A DNA stretch of 64,000 nt, from the NCBI RefSeq assembly GCF_027105055.1, contig NZ_CP114264.1, positions 2,914,001-2,978,000 on the forward strand. The letters are read 5' to 3'. This DNA comes from Acinetobacter sp. TR3. Lineage in GTDB: Bacteria; Pseudomonadota; Gammaproteobacteria; Pseudomonadales; Moraxellaceae. A program made the position numbers and the translations under genes. Every line of letters starts with the position of its first letter. The first letter of the stretch is position 1. Shown one piece after another: positions 1 to 7,678 of the stretch. The notes below the pieces were generated by a model. The model was not told the origin of the DNA and ran no database searches. It saw only the letters and a list, made by a program, of their open reading frames with translations.

Positions 1-230
1 ATATTGCCAATCATGGTACACCTGAGAATGGACATTTAGGTGACTTACCTGTGTTGGTGGTCAATAATAAAGGTTTTGCGGTTACACCCGTCATTGCTCC
101 TCGCCTAAAACTTTCAGATATTCAAGGTCGTGCGATCATGATTCATGCAGGTGGAGATAATTATTCAGATACACCTAAGCCTTTAGGTGGTGGTGGCGAG
201 CGAATTGCCTGTGGTGTTATTCAATCATAA
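1..230 (+). CDS. sodC: Superoxide dismutase [Cu-Zn], C-terminal part (partial)
   Basis: Only the last 75 codons are present; the open frame runs in from the left edge (first full codon at base 3). SodC dismutates superoxide in the periplasm using a Cu/Zn site. The visible tail has the family landmarks: [13 protein letters not shown], with metal-ligand histidine and aspartate, then [14 protein letters not shown] containing a copper-ligand histidine, and the closing [12 protein letters not shown], whose Cys normally forms the intramolecular disulfide and whose Arg guides superoxide. A strong hairpin terminator follows. The start and signal peptide lie outside the window. Confidence 0.93.
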   Translation, partial: IANHGTPENGHLGDLPVLVVNNKGFAVTPVIAPRLKLSDIQGRAIMIHAGGDNYSDTPKPLGGGGERIACGVIQS

Positions 231-235
231 AAGCA

Positions 236-267
236 CTGTGGGTATCTAAAAAGATATCCACAGTTTT
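236..267 (+). terminator. Rho-independent terminator of sodC
   Basis: An 11-bp stem (CTGTGGGTATC / GATATCCACAG, one G-U pair) with a six-base A-rich loop is followed by TTTT, six bases after the sodC stop codon. Confidence 0.75.
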
Positions 268-322
268 GTAGATATTTTATCCAGCTACAAATGACTACGC
301 TATTGGTTCAGCATATTATTCA

Positions 323-1555
323 CTAATTGATTCCCTTGGCTTTACGTTCTTGCATCACTTGTTTGAGTACAGCTCTTGGTTGCATAAACCAAAAACCGAT
401 CAAACTGACACTCGCTAAAGCAAAAGCCCAAATATGGAAATGCGTATAAAGTAGACGCACCAATTCTATAATCACAAAGAAACTCATCATCAATAGCATT
501 GAAACAGCCGCAGCGACTGTCCCTTTGGATACTTCTGAAGACATTAATGCAAAACGATATAAAACTGAAAAACTAATCCCCTCTCCTAAGCTTATTAAGG
601 TCATACCCATCAATAAACACGGCACTAGATAAGTTTGCCAAATCACGCCTAGCACCAAAAACAAGGTTCCGAGCAACATAATGGGTAAGCCCATCAAAAT
701 CGTTTTACCTAATGGAAAGCGATCAATAATCTTAATCAGAATAATATTTCCCGCAATAAGCCCGAAAAATACAGGAAATTGCGCTAAACCATATTGCACA
801 CTACTAAGCTTCAACTCATCGACTAAGATAATGGGTGACAGCGCAATCCATAGCATTAATGGCATCCCAACCAAAGGTAAAGCAATGCTTAACCCTAAGA
901 AACGGCGATTGGTGAATACTTTTTTGAAATCATCAAAAATATAACTAAAAGGTTGTCTCGCTCGACGCTCTTGGGTTGCTGGCATAAATTTATTTAGACC
1001 AAACCAACTCAGGAATGAAACGATTGCAATCGCAACAAAACCCCAATGCCAAGAGACATAATCAATCAGAAATGCACCAAGAACAGGCCCAAGTAATGGC
1101 GCAAGCAATGAGATATTGGCCATTAAGGCCATCACTTTAATGGCATCACGCTCCTCAAATGTTTCCTGAATTGCAGCATAACCCACTGCCGAAATGACCG
1201 TAAGGCCAATTCCCTGTAAAAAACGTAAAGTCAGGAATTGTTGAATATTGTGCGTGAGTAAAATCAGCAAACAACAGATGGTAAAGAAAGCTACGCCTGC
1301 CAATAATACTTTCTTACGTCCAAGACGGTCTGAAAGAGGTCCAAGCAACCAAGCAACGCTTGCTCCACCCAATAAATAAAAAGACATGGAAGATGGTGCC
1401 CATGTTGCACTAACACCGAATTGTTCCGTAATCGCCAACATCGCTGGTTGAATTAAATCATTACCGATATAAACTGAAAATTCGAATAGCACTAAAGCTA
1501 ATGGAAACATGAGCGTTATACGGTTTAACGTCATGCTCTGATTATTCGTCATCAT
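323..1555 (-). CDS. craA: MFS drug exporter, CraA/MdfA family (chloramphenicol efflux type)
   Basis: A 410-residue major facilitator protein with about 12 membrane segments, the usual length for MdfA-type drug/proton antiporters of the inner membrane. TM1 carries the two acidic residues of this family (Glu25 and Asp33 in the LFEFSVYIGND region), matching E26 and D34 of MdfA. Motif A is GPLSDRLGRKK after TM2, and motif C is the GPVLGAFLIDY region of TM5. From memory the sequence is very close to CraA, the intrinsic Acinetobacter chloramphenicol exporter, so I use that symbol; the substrate range is inferred from family. ATG codons at 1555 and 1552 are both possible and neither has a clear Shine-Dalgarno. 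It stands alone and converges on the sodC terminator. Confidence 0.88.
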   Translation of the reverse strand: MMTNNQSMTLNRITLMFPLALVLFEFSVYIGNDLIQPAMLAITEQFGVSATWAPSSMSFYLLGGASVAWLLGPLSDRLGRKKVLLAGVAFFTICCLLILLTHNIQQFLTLRFLQGIGLTVISAVGYAAIQETFEERDAIKVMALMANISLLAPLLGPVLGAFLIDYVSWHWGFVAIAIVSFLSWFGLNKFMPATQERRARQPFSYIFDDFKKVFTNRRFLGLSIALPLVGMPLMLWIALSPIILVDELKLSSVQYGLAQFPVFFGLIAGNIILIKIIDRFPLGKTILMGLPIMLLGTLFLVLGVIWQTYLVPCLLMGMTLISLGEGISFSVLYRFALMSSEVSKGTVAAAVSMLLMMSFFVIIELVRLLYTHFHIWAFALASVSLIGFWFMQPRAVLKQVMQERKAKGIN

Positions 1556-1915
1556 GTTCTATTCACAAAAATAACCAATTCGTATACAGCCCATTTCCAC
1601 AAATAAAAGGGAAATAGGATCATCAGCACACGATTTTATGGCTTTGATTTAAATTAAATTTTGATTTTCATGCAGTGAGAGCGCATGTAAAAATGTGAAA
1701 ACACCGTATTCACAAGGTGTATTAAGAAAACAATTTATTTACGTGAGATTGGTAAAAAGTTTTACCTATTGGAAAAATTTCCAAGCGCAACTTTAGCACT
1801 TTTTAAAAATGCCTGCAATTTAAGCAATAAAAGGAATTGTGTGGATATGTGAATAACCCAAAAGTTATCCACATTTTTGTTTGGTTTTTATTCATCGTCA
1901 ATTTATCAATGCGAT
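1556..1915. other. Intergenic region between craA and a lipoprotein gene
   Basis: 360 bases with no convincing gene. It must hold the craA promoter (minus strand). Two symmetric elements stand out: GGTAAAAAGTTTTACC at 1751-1766, an inverted repeat with 7-bp arms that could be an operator, and a GTGAATAAC/GTTATCCAC stem near 1849-1873, which on the minus strand (with one G-U pair) could help end the 1916-2287 gene. Confidence 0.4.
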
Positions 1916-2287
1916 TCAGGAACACAATTCAAACTGGAATTTATTGGTATTGTCCCCTCTCGCACACCGATAGCTTTGTTTTTTATTTACAATCTTCCAG
2001 ACTTCTTGATCACGCTTTAACTCATATTCGGTACGAATAGCTGCAACAGAATCATCTAATTGGTCTTGCTCAACAGTGATTTCCGCATCTGTTGGGTTTT
2101 CAGCACGATTAAACTGCTGATCAATTTTGAGATTAGTTTCATCATGAAATAAATTTGGTTGATCGAGTAAAACTGCATGTATTGCCGTACTTTTTTGTAC
2201 CGCTGCTTGTTGCTGTGACTGTGCAATCGGCTGATTACATGCCGTTAAAACAAGTCCGCATCCTAAAATCATCCAAATTTTATACAT
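1916..2287 (-). CDS. Small lipoprotein of unknown function
   Basis: 123 residues. The N-terminus MYKIWMILGCGLVLTAC is a lipoprotein signal peptide with lipobox LTAC, so the mature protein should start at Cys17 and be anchored in a membrane. The rest is hydrophilic and Gln-rich, with three further cysteines near the C-terminus. No domain is recognised. It is transcribed away from the DUF4349 lipoprotein gene; the 180-base gap between them is a divergent promoter region. It could be an entry-exclusion-like or generic envelope lipoprotein; function unknown. Confidence 0.7.
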   Translation of the reverse strand: MYKIWMILGCGLVLTACNQPIAQSQQQAAVQKSTAIHAVLLDQPNLFHDETNLKIDQQFNRAENPTDAEITVEQDQLDDSVAAIRTEYELKRDQEVWKIVNKKQSYRCARGDNTNKFQFELCS

Positions 2288-2467
2288 TTTGTACCTTTCC
2301 TATTTACCACATGCATTTATGCTACTATGCAAAACTGAATTTCAAAGCAACAAAATGTATGTGACTTATGAGAGATTTGTTGTATTTATCAATCATTTGA
2401 ACATCATCACAAATCACTAAAAAACAAATTTTATAACATGAACATCACCACGGATTAGGCATAACCA

Positions 2468-3340
2468 ATGTCAGATTTAGCAAAACAATTAGCAATTATT
2501 TTAGTCGTCAGTAGTACGATTGTCGGCTGCTCGAAAAAAGAAGAAGGTGCTGCAAGTGATGCATCTGTAGCGACAGAAAGTGCGGCGCCTAATAGTGAAA
2601 CAATTCGAGCAAATGCAGCAAAAAATCCTGAACAGCTGGTCAGCACACAACAAAGTGCTCTCGAACAAAGCCGACAATTAGTAAAAACAGCTCAACTGCA
2701 ATTTGAAGTCAAAGATGTTCAAAAAACGACGGCTATACTTGAACAGCAACTCCTCAAACAAAATGGCTATATCGAAGAAAAACAAGTGAATTATCAGGTT
2801 AGTGATAGTTCGCAGCGCGAACGTCTCGATGGTCATATAGATGTTTATGAAAAAATCATCCCTACCGTACAACTTACGATTCGTGTTCCAAATGAACAAG
2901 TTACTGCCTTTTTGAATAGCCTGTTGCCTTTGATGTTGAACTTTAATAATCAAAGCTATGAAGCTAAGCGATATGAACTGAAACTGTTAGAAGAAAAACT
3001 TAATACTGCAAATCAAAGCCCTAGCACATCGAATACTGTCAATAATCAACTTCAACAATTGACTCAACTTGAAGTCAAAGATCGATTGGCTTACAGCACA
3101 ATACGCATCGAATATTTTCAACAAGCACAGGTTCGCAAAACTCAAGATTTAAACATTCATCGTATTGCACATCTCGATAGCGAACCTTTAATGACTCGGA
3201 TAGCCGATGCATTCAAAATTGGGCTTTCTTATTTTAAAGAAACTATTTTGTGGCTGATCCAATTCTGGGCGTTTTTCCTTGTAATTGTTGCCGTTTGGTT
3301 TATTCGTAAAGCCTATAAATCTAGAAAACAAAACAGCTAA
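2468..3340 (+). CDS. DUF4349 domain lipoprotein
   Basis: 290 residues. A short lipoprotein signal ends in the lipobox VGC (about Cys21). An acidic Ala/Ser-rich linker follows, then the DUF4349 domain: the start LVKTAQLQFEVKDVQKT is typical, followed by a coiled-coil-prone segment (about residues 170-200). One transmembrane helix near the C-terminus (about 260-280, rich in Trp and Phe) is followed by a basic tail. DUF4349 proteins are envelope proteins of unknown role. It is a single gene with a 108-base gap to mdaB. Confidence 0.8.
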   Translation: MSDLAKQLAIILVVSSTIVGCSKKEEGAASDASVATESAAPNSETIRANAAKNPEQLVSTQQSALEQSRQLVKTAQLQFEVKDVQKTTAILEQQLLKQNGYIEEKQVNYQVSDSSQRERLDGHIDVYEKIIPTVQLTIRVPNEQVTAFLNSLLPLMLNFNNQSYEAKRYELKLLEEKLNTANQSPSTSNTVNNQLQQLTQLEVKDRLAYSTIRIEYFQQAQVRKTQDLNIHRIAHLDSEPLMTRIADAFKIGLSYFKETILWLIQFWAFFLVIVAVWFIRKAYKSRKQNS

Positions 3341-3448
3341 TTATTGATTTTTGATCAATAGTATTTTGCTTATTTACGCATTTTTACTCATGAATAGATT
3401 CTCTAAAATGCACTCAAGTTTTAGAAATCTATTTTTGAGTTTCATTTT

Positions 3449-4039
3449 ATGAGCAATATTTTAATTATTAATGGCGCTAAACAATTCGCTCACTCAAATG
3501 GTGAATTGAATGACACTCTGACTGACTTTTCAGAATCACATTTAAAAGCTTTAGGTCATACTGTACAAGTGACACGTACCGACAGTGACTATGACATCCA
3601 AGCAGAAATTGAAAAATATTTATGGGCAGATGTGGTGATCTATCAAATGCCAGGTTGGTGGATGGGTGCACCATGGACAATGAAAAAATATATTGATGAT
3701 GTTTTTACGATTGGTCATGGTTCCCTCTATGCAAGCGATGGACGTAGCCGTTCTGATGCTTCTAAAAAGTATGGTTCAGGTGGCTTGATTCAAGGTAAAA
3801 AATACATGTTGTCGTTGACATGGAACGCACCAATGGAAGCGTTCACTGATCCTGACCAATTCTTTCACGGTGTGGGTGTAGATGGCGTGTATTTACCTTT
3901 TCATAAAGCCAATCAATTCTTGGGTATGGAATCATTACCTACATTTATCGTGAATGATGTAATCAAAATGCCTGATGTCCCAAGCTACATCGAAGCTTAT
4001 AAAGCACATTTAGATCAGTTTTTTGCGACTGCACATTAA
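3449..4039 (+). CDS. mdaB: NAD(P)H:quinone oxidoreductase MdaB
   Basis: 196 residues, the normal length for MdaB, a flavodoxin-fold FAD enzyme that reduces quinones by two electrons with NADPH and protects against quinone redox cycling. Family landmarks are NILIINGAKQFAHSNGELN (FAD phosphate-binding loop), the central YQMPGWWMGAPWTMKKYID, and LTWNAPMEAF. The next gene, 12 bases downstream, is a YgiN-like monooxygenase; mdaB and ygiN are also neighbours in Escherichia coli and act on quinone/quinol pairs, which strengthens both calls. Confidence 0.92.
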   Translation: MSNILIINGAKQFAHSNGELNDTLTDFSESHLKALGHTVQVTRTDSDYDIQAEIEKYLWADVVIYQMPGWWMGAPWTMKKYIDDVFTIGHGSLYASDGRSRSDASKKYGSGGLIQGKKYMLSLTWNAPMEAFTDPDQFFHGVGVDGVYLPFHKANQFLGMESLPTFIVNDVIKMPDVPSYIEAYKAHLDQFFATAH

Positions 4040-4051
4040 GAGAGGAATCCT

Positions 4052-4366
4052 ATGTTGACAATTATTGCAGAAATTCAGACACATGCAGGTGCAGAACACC
4101 GCCAAGCAGTGCTAGATGCTTTCCAAAAAATCATTCCAACTGTACTGGCAGAGGATGGTTGTCATGGCTATGCCCCATTGATTGATCACATGCCAGCGAT
4201 TGCTATGCAGACGCAAGATGAAAATAGCATTGTGATGTTAGAACAATGGGAAAGTACCGCTCACCTTGAAGCACATATGCAAACGGCACATATGCTGAAG
4301 CATTTTGAAGCGACCAAAGCGCATGTGGCTAATGTCAAAGTGCGTATTTTGGAAAATGGGATTTAG
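4052..4366 (+). CDS. ygiN: YgiN-family quinol monooxygenase (ABM domain)
   Basis: 104 residues forming one antibiotic biosynthesis monooxygenase (ABM) ferredoxin-like domain. YgiN oxidises menadiol to menadione without a metal or flavin, forming a redox cycle with MdaB. Typical features are an N-terminal beta strand, a conserved EDGCHGYAP turn, and VMLEQWESTAHLEAHMQTAH. It is preceded by GAGAGGAATCCT, a good ribosome site, and lies 12 bases after mdaB, so the two are one operon. Confidence 0.85.
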   Translation: MLTIIAEIQTHAGAEHRQAVLDAFQKIIPTVLAEDGCHGYAPLIDHMPAIAMQTQDENSIVMLEQWESTAHLEAHMQTAHMLKHFEATKAHVANVKVRILENGI

Positions 4367-4500
4367 AACAAAGATTGGTTATTTATCAAATCCTCATAAA
4401 ATATATGATACTCGGTAATGTCATCTGCAACCTGCGTGATTTCAAGAAGATACTTTTTCTGCGATAAATTTTAATTAATACAAGAAGTGAACAGGTTTTG

Positions 4501-4591
4501 TAGTGAGCTGCGATAGCAGCGCAAGGTGGTTTGCCCTTGCGAAGCGTTGCTTCTCATTTGGGCAAAACCAAAGTAACTCCAGCCGAAGGCT
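4501..4591. repeat. Hairpin-rich intergenic element
   Basis: Three perfect small hairpins lie within 91 bases: GCTGCGATAGCAGC (4507-4520), GAAGCGTTGCTTC (4541-4553) and AGCCGAAGGCT (4581-4591). An outer pair, GGTTTGCCC (4528-4536) and GGGCAAAACC (4560-4569), encloses the second. It is more GC-rich than the surrounding AT-rich DNA. It looks like an intergenic repeat (REP-like) or a structured RNA; no second copy was found in this window. Confidence 0.45.
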
Positions 4592-4658
4592 AATCTTGAA
4601 TATGAATGAGAATACAATACGACTCCGTCAAGACAAAGAAAAATATAAGCAAATGATT

Positions 4659-5423
4659 TTACTGATAATAATACTGCTTCAAATGTCGGCTATACTCCGT
4701 TAAATAACGCTCTAAGCCCTCTCGACGATCAGCTTTTTGCATCTCTTTAGCAGCCAACTGCTCAATCTTAGTTTCAAGTAAATTCAGAATAGCGGCTTGT
4801 TCCGCTTCAGGAAGTTGGGCTTTTTCTTTCTGCTGTTTTTTAATTTCTAAATAATCCTCTGCCCAATGACGTAATGGATCATGCTCAGAGACTTGCGCAA
4901 ATAAATCGGTAATCAATAATTCAGGCATGACTTTTTGGGTAGCTAACTCTGCCGACATCAAACCACGAATTGAATAAAATACTTTCTTATAAGTAAAATT
5001 ATCCGCCGTTTGCATCACTTTCATACCACCTTTCGCCAGCGATAGGTAGTGGTGATATAGCGCACTATAGTCGATTCGCTCAATCAGTCCATCGCGAAAG
5101 GTTTGCCATTCTGGAAAAGCATTAAAATAAACAATATGTGCTCTGACCCATTCCAATACCGTTGGGTTACTTTTTGCCAGTAATCCAAACATTTTATCAA
5201 GATCATAAGAAACGAAATCAAAATCACCGTCCATGATTTCAATTAGATCACGATACTTTTTATAGTCAAAATACTGGTCTTTACTCGGCAAATGAAAACC
5301 GCGCACATCATAGTCACTGTCAGGGCTAGCCATCCCCCATAAACGACTACCACTTTCAATATAAAACAATGGAAGGTCTTGGCGTTGTTCGAATAGTTTT
5401 TCGATTTCGTGATGGATGTTCAT
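4659..5423 (-). CDS. RlaP-type nucleotidyltransferase (RNA repair family)
   Basis: 254 residues from the ATG at 5423, chosen over an upstream in-frame start at 5504 because AGAGAG sits a few bases ahead and the homologous region begins there. It is a DNA polymerase beta-like nucleotidyltransferase fold: GSRLWG (residues 25-30) followed by the catalytic DYD pair Asp37 and Asp39. A helical domain follows (YHHYLSLAKGGMK, KKVFYSIRGLMSAE) of the kind found in the RlaP (PF10127) family, which is often linked to RNA repair or ligation systems. No RtcB or ligase partner is nearby. The exact substrate is unknown. Confidence 0.75.
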   Translation of the reverse strand: MNIHHEIEKLFEQRQDLPLFYIESGSRLWGMASPDSDYDVRGFHLPSKDQYFDYKKYRDLIEIMDGDFDFVSYDLDKMFGLLAKSNPTVLEWVRAHIVYFNAFPEWQTFRDGLIERIDYSALYHHYLSLAKGGMKVMQTADNFTYKKVFYSIRGLMSAELATQKVMPELLITDLFAQVSEHDPLRHWAEDYLEIKKQQKEKAQLPEAEQAAILNLLETKIEQLAAKEMQKADRREGLERYLTEYSRHLKQYYYQ

Positions 5424-5541
5424 ATTTCTCTCTAAGATTCGATTAAACGAGAATTTTATTATTTGTAACCTATCAATTTGATTCTTTACTCTTAATTTGT
5501 CCAATAAAGAATAGTATTTTTAATTTAATAGCTAAGTTAAC

Positions 5542-5844
5542 CTATAACACATCAGTAAAATAGATAAGTCCTATCCGTTCATTTTTTAAGTTATGGAGTT
5601 CGTAATTCTTGAAGAAATTTAATTCTCCGTCATAACAAAGAAAATTTATTTCACAATGAATAAGCTCTTCTAATATCCATGAAGAGAAGTCTTTGAATAT
5701 AAATGAACAAGAGTAAAATAGATTTCCAATTTTTACTCTCAACATAATACGCATACACTTTACATTATGTTCATTATAAAAATGATCAATATAGTCTCCA
5801 TATACTTGATCGCTCTCTAGATAAATATAAGCTTGAGTTTTCAT
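5542..5844 (-). CDS. Hypothetical protein
   Basis: 100 residues, Phe/Tyr/Asn/Cys-rich, with no recognised motif, signal or membrane helix. The coding frame is complete and bounded by the 5858-5883 terminator upstream and the RlaP gene downstream. No clear Shine-Dalgarno precedes the ATG, and the DNA is more AT-rich than its neighbours, so this may be a young or transferred gene, or a chance frame. Its N-terminal MKTQAYIYLESDQVYGDYI reads like an immunity-type or cargo-type small globular protein, but that is only an impression. Confidence 0.5.
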   Translation of the reverse strand: MKTQAYIYLESDQVYGDYIDHFYNEHNVKCMRIMLRVKIGNLFYSCSFIFKDFSSWILEELIHCEINFLCYDGELNFFKNYELHNLKNERIGLIYFTDVL

Positions 5845-5849
5845 ATTGG

Positions 5850-5883
5850 TTTTATAAAAAAGCGCATCTTACGATACGCTTTT
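5850..5883 (-). terminator. Terminator of the D-2-hydroxyglutarate dehydrogenase gene
   Basis: An 11-bp stem AAAAGCGTATC/GATGCGCTTTT (minus strand, one U-G pair) has a four-base loop and runs into a T tract, 29 bases past the stop at 5912. Confidence 0.7.
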
Positions 5884-5911
5884 AGCAGAACTTCTTTTAT
5901 CTAATCAAGCA

Positions 5912-7321
5912 TTAAAGATCAAATAATTTACCTGGGTTCATAATCCCATTCGGGTCAAATGCCAATTTTAATGCTTTCATATATTCAATTTCTTCAGGCG
6001 AACGTGAATATTCTAAATATGGTTTCTTGGTCATCCCCACACCATGCTCGGCAGAGATCGAACCATCATATTTTTTCACAGTCTCAAACACATATTTATT
6101 CACAACCTGACACTTCGCAAAGAATTCGTCTTTAGTTAAGTTTTCAGGTTTTAAAATATTTAAGTGCAAGTTACCGTCACCAATATGACCAAACCAGCAG
6201 ATTTCAAAATCTGGATAGTTGTCTGCAACGATCGCATCAATTTCTGAGATAAACGCTGGCACATGCGTAATCAACACTGAAATATCATTCTTATAAGGAA
6301 TATACGGCGCAATCGATTCCGAAATATCTTCACGTAAACGCCATAGGCTCTGTGCTTGTTCTAAGCTTTGGCTCATTACGCCATCAATCACCCAACCTTG
6401 TTCCATACAATGCTCAAAAATCTGCATCGCTTTGTCCATGATTGGTTCATACGGCGCTTCAAATTCGAGTAATACATAGAATGGGCAAGTTGTTTCAAAT
6501 GGACGCTGTACATGACCACGATCCAAGACTTTTTGCATTGCCACTTCACCAAAGAACTCGAATGCAGTTAAGTCGATTTCTTTTTGGAAAGCATGTAATA
6601 CAGGCATTACCGCTTCAAAGTCAGGCGTACCCAATACCATCACTTGTAAGTTTTGTGGCTTACGCTCAAGTTTAATCTCAGCCTCAGTCACTAAACCTAA
6701 TGTGCCTTCACCACCGATAAACAAATGCTGCAAGGCATAACCCGTCGCATTTTTAATCATGCCTTTGTTTAAACGTAAAATATCGCCTTTACCCGTCACA
6801 ACTGTTAAGCCAAGTACCCAGTTACGTGTCATGCCGTATTTGATGACTTTAATACCGCCTGCATTGGTTCCGATATTTCCACCAATTTGACTAGAACCTG
6901 TCGATGCAAAATCAACTGGGTAATACATGCCTTGTTGTTCGGCATAATTTTGTAATTGTTCAGTCACAACACCCGCTTGAACGCGAACCATACGATCCGC
7001 TGGCAAAAATTCTAAGATTTGATTCATCTTGTCGAAACTAATTACGATTTCGCCATTATTCGCCACAGCACCAGCCGATAAACCTGTACGACCACCCGAT
7101 GGCGTAATCGCAACATTGAATTGATTGGCAAGTTTTACAATCGACTGAACTTGTTCAGTACTTGATGGAAAAACGATGACTGATGGGTTCGGATCAAAAT
7201 GTTTAGTATGATCTCGCCCCCAATTTTCTAAACTGTCAGCATCGGTTTTAATACGGTTTTCACCTACAATTGCCGTCAATTGGGTCAATAATTCAGGTGT
7301 CAAAGCGACTGAAGCATTCAT
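5912..7321 (-). CDS. FAD-linked D-2-hydroxyacid dehydrogenase, probably D-2-hydroxyglutarate dehydrogenase
   Basis: 469 residues, the length of GlcD/D2HGDH/D-LDH flavoproteins. The FAD-binding PCMH domain spans about residues 40-220, with TPSGGRTGLSAGAV, STGSSQIGGNIGTNAGGIKV and GGEGTLGLVTEAEI. The C-terminal oxidase domain has GHIGDGNLHLNIL (metal-binding His residues), ISAEHGVGMTKK and the closing FDPNGIMNPGKLF. It lies divergently from serA. In other bacteria SerA side activity makes D-2-hydroxyglutarate from 2-oxoglutarate and D2HGDH recycles it, so I favour D-2-hydroxyglutarate as substrate; D-lactate or glycolate cannot be excluded. There is a single ATG start. Confidence 0.85.
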   Translation of the reverse strand: MNASVALTPELLTQLTAIVGENRIKTDADSLENWGRDHTKHFDPNPSVIVFPSSTEQVQSIVKLANQFNVAITPSGGRTGLSAGAVANNGEIVISFDKMNQILEFLPADRMVRVQAGVVTEQLQNYAEQQGMYYPVDFASTGSSQIGGNIGTNAGGIKVIKYGMTRNWVLGLTVVTGKGDILRLNKGMIKNATGYALQHLFIGGEGTLGLVTEAEIKLERKPQNLQVMVLGTPDFEAVMPVLHAFQKEIDLTAFEFFGEVAMQKVLDRGHVQRPFETTCPFYVLLEFEAPYEPIMDKAMQIFEHCMEQGWVIDGVMSQSLEQAQSLWRLREDISESIAPYIPYKNDISVLITHVPAFISEIDAIVADNYPDFEICWFGHIGDGNLHLNILKPENLTKDEFFAKCQVVNKYVFETVKKYDGSISAEHGVGMTKKPYLEYSRSPEEIEYMKALKLAFDPNGIMNPGKLFDL

Positions 7322-7678
7322 CGTTTACAGGCCTAGCAAGAAGTAAATATAGGGCTTTTGGATGACAACATAATATTTTTCAAAACCTTATAAACAAAGG
7401 TGTCGAAACATCCAAAATATAGAAACGCTAGCGAAAGCATCAAACTTTCAATTGATTAGTTTGATTATCGTATTTCTTTATTTTACATGTAAGCAAGCGA
7501 GGGATAAAGCACAGGATGGCAATAGTGTCATAACAAAATGTGTATAAAAACTAAAATTCATTCGGAACTGAAAAATTCTCAACATTTATGCTGAGCTAAT
7601 TTTAAACGAAATATCTATATCTCAAAGCTCTATGCTATGATACTGCAACTAAATTTTGGCCTTTGTAGCGGAGCCGTA
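7322..7678. other. Divergent promoter region, D2HGDH gene / serA
   Basis: 357 bases with no gene. It must carry promoters for both flanking genes. The serA-proximal end holds an extended -10 element (7633-7641). AT-rich; nothing else recognised. Confidence 0.45.
7633..7641 (+). promoter_or_regulatory. Extended -10 promoter element for serA
   Basis: TGCTATGAT fits the extended -10 pattern TGnTATAAT (one mismatch) and lies 38 bases upstream of the serA ATG. No good -35 hexamer is seen, as is usual for extended -10 promoters. Confidence 0.4.

Noticed and set aside
1849..1873. DnaA-box-like TTATCCACA as part of a replication origin
   Set aside because: A single copy within a hairpin, with no cluster of boxes and no dnaA or rpmH nearby.
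1837..2040. 67-codon plus-strand frame at the lipoprotein gene
   Set aside because: Most of it lies antisense to the better supported lipoprotein frame with a lipobox, and it has no ribosome site.
4503..4703. 66-codon plus-strand frame across the hairpin-rich element
   Set aside because: It runs through several inverted repeats and overlaps the end of the RlaP gene; its product resembles no protein and no ribosome site precedes it.
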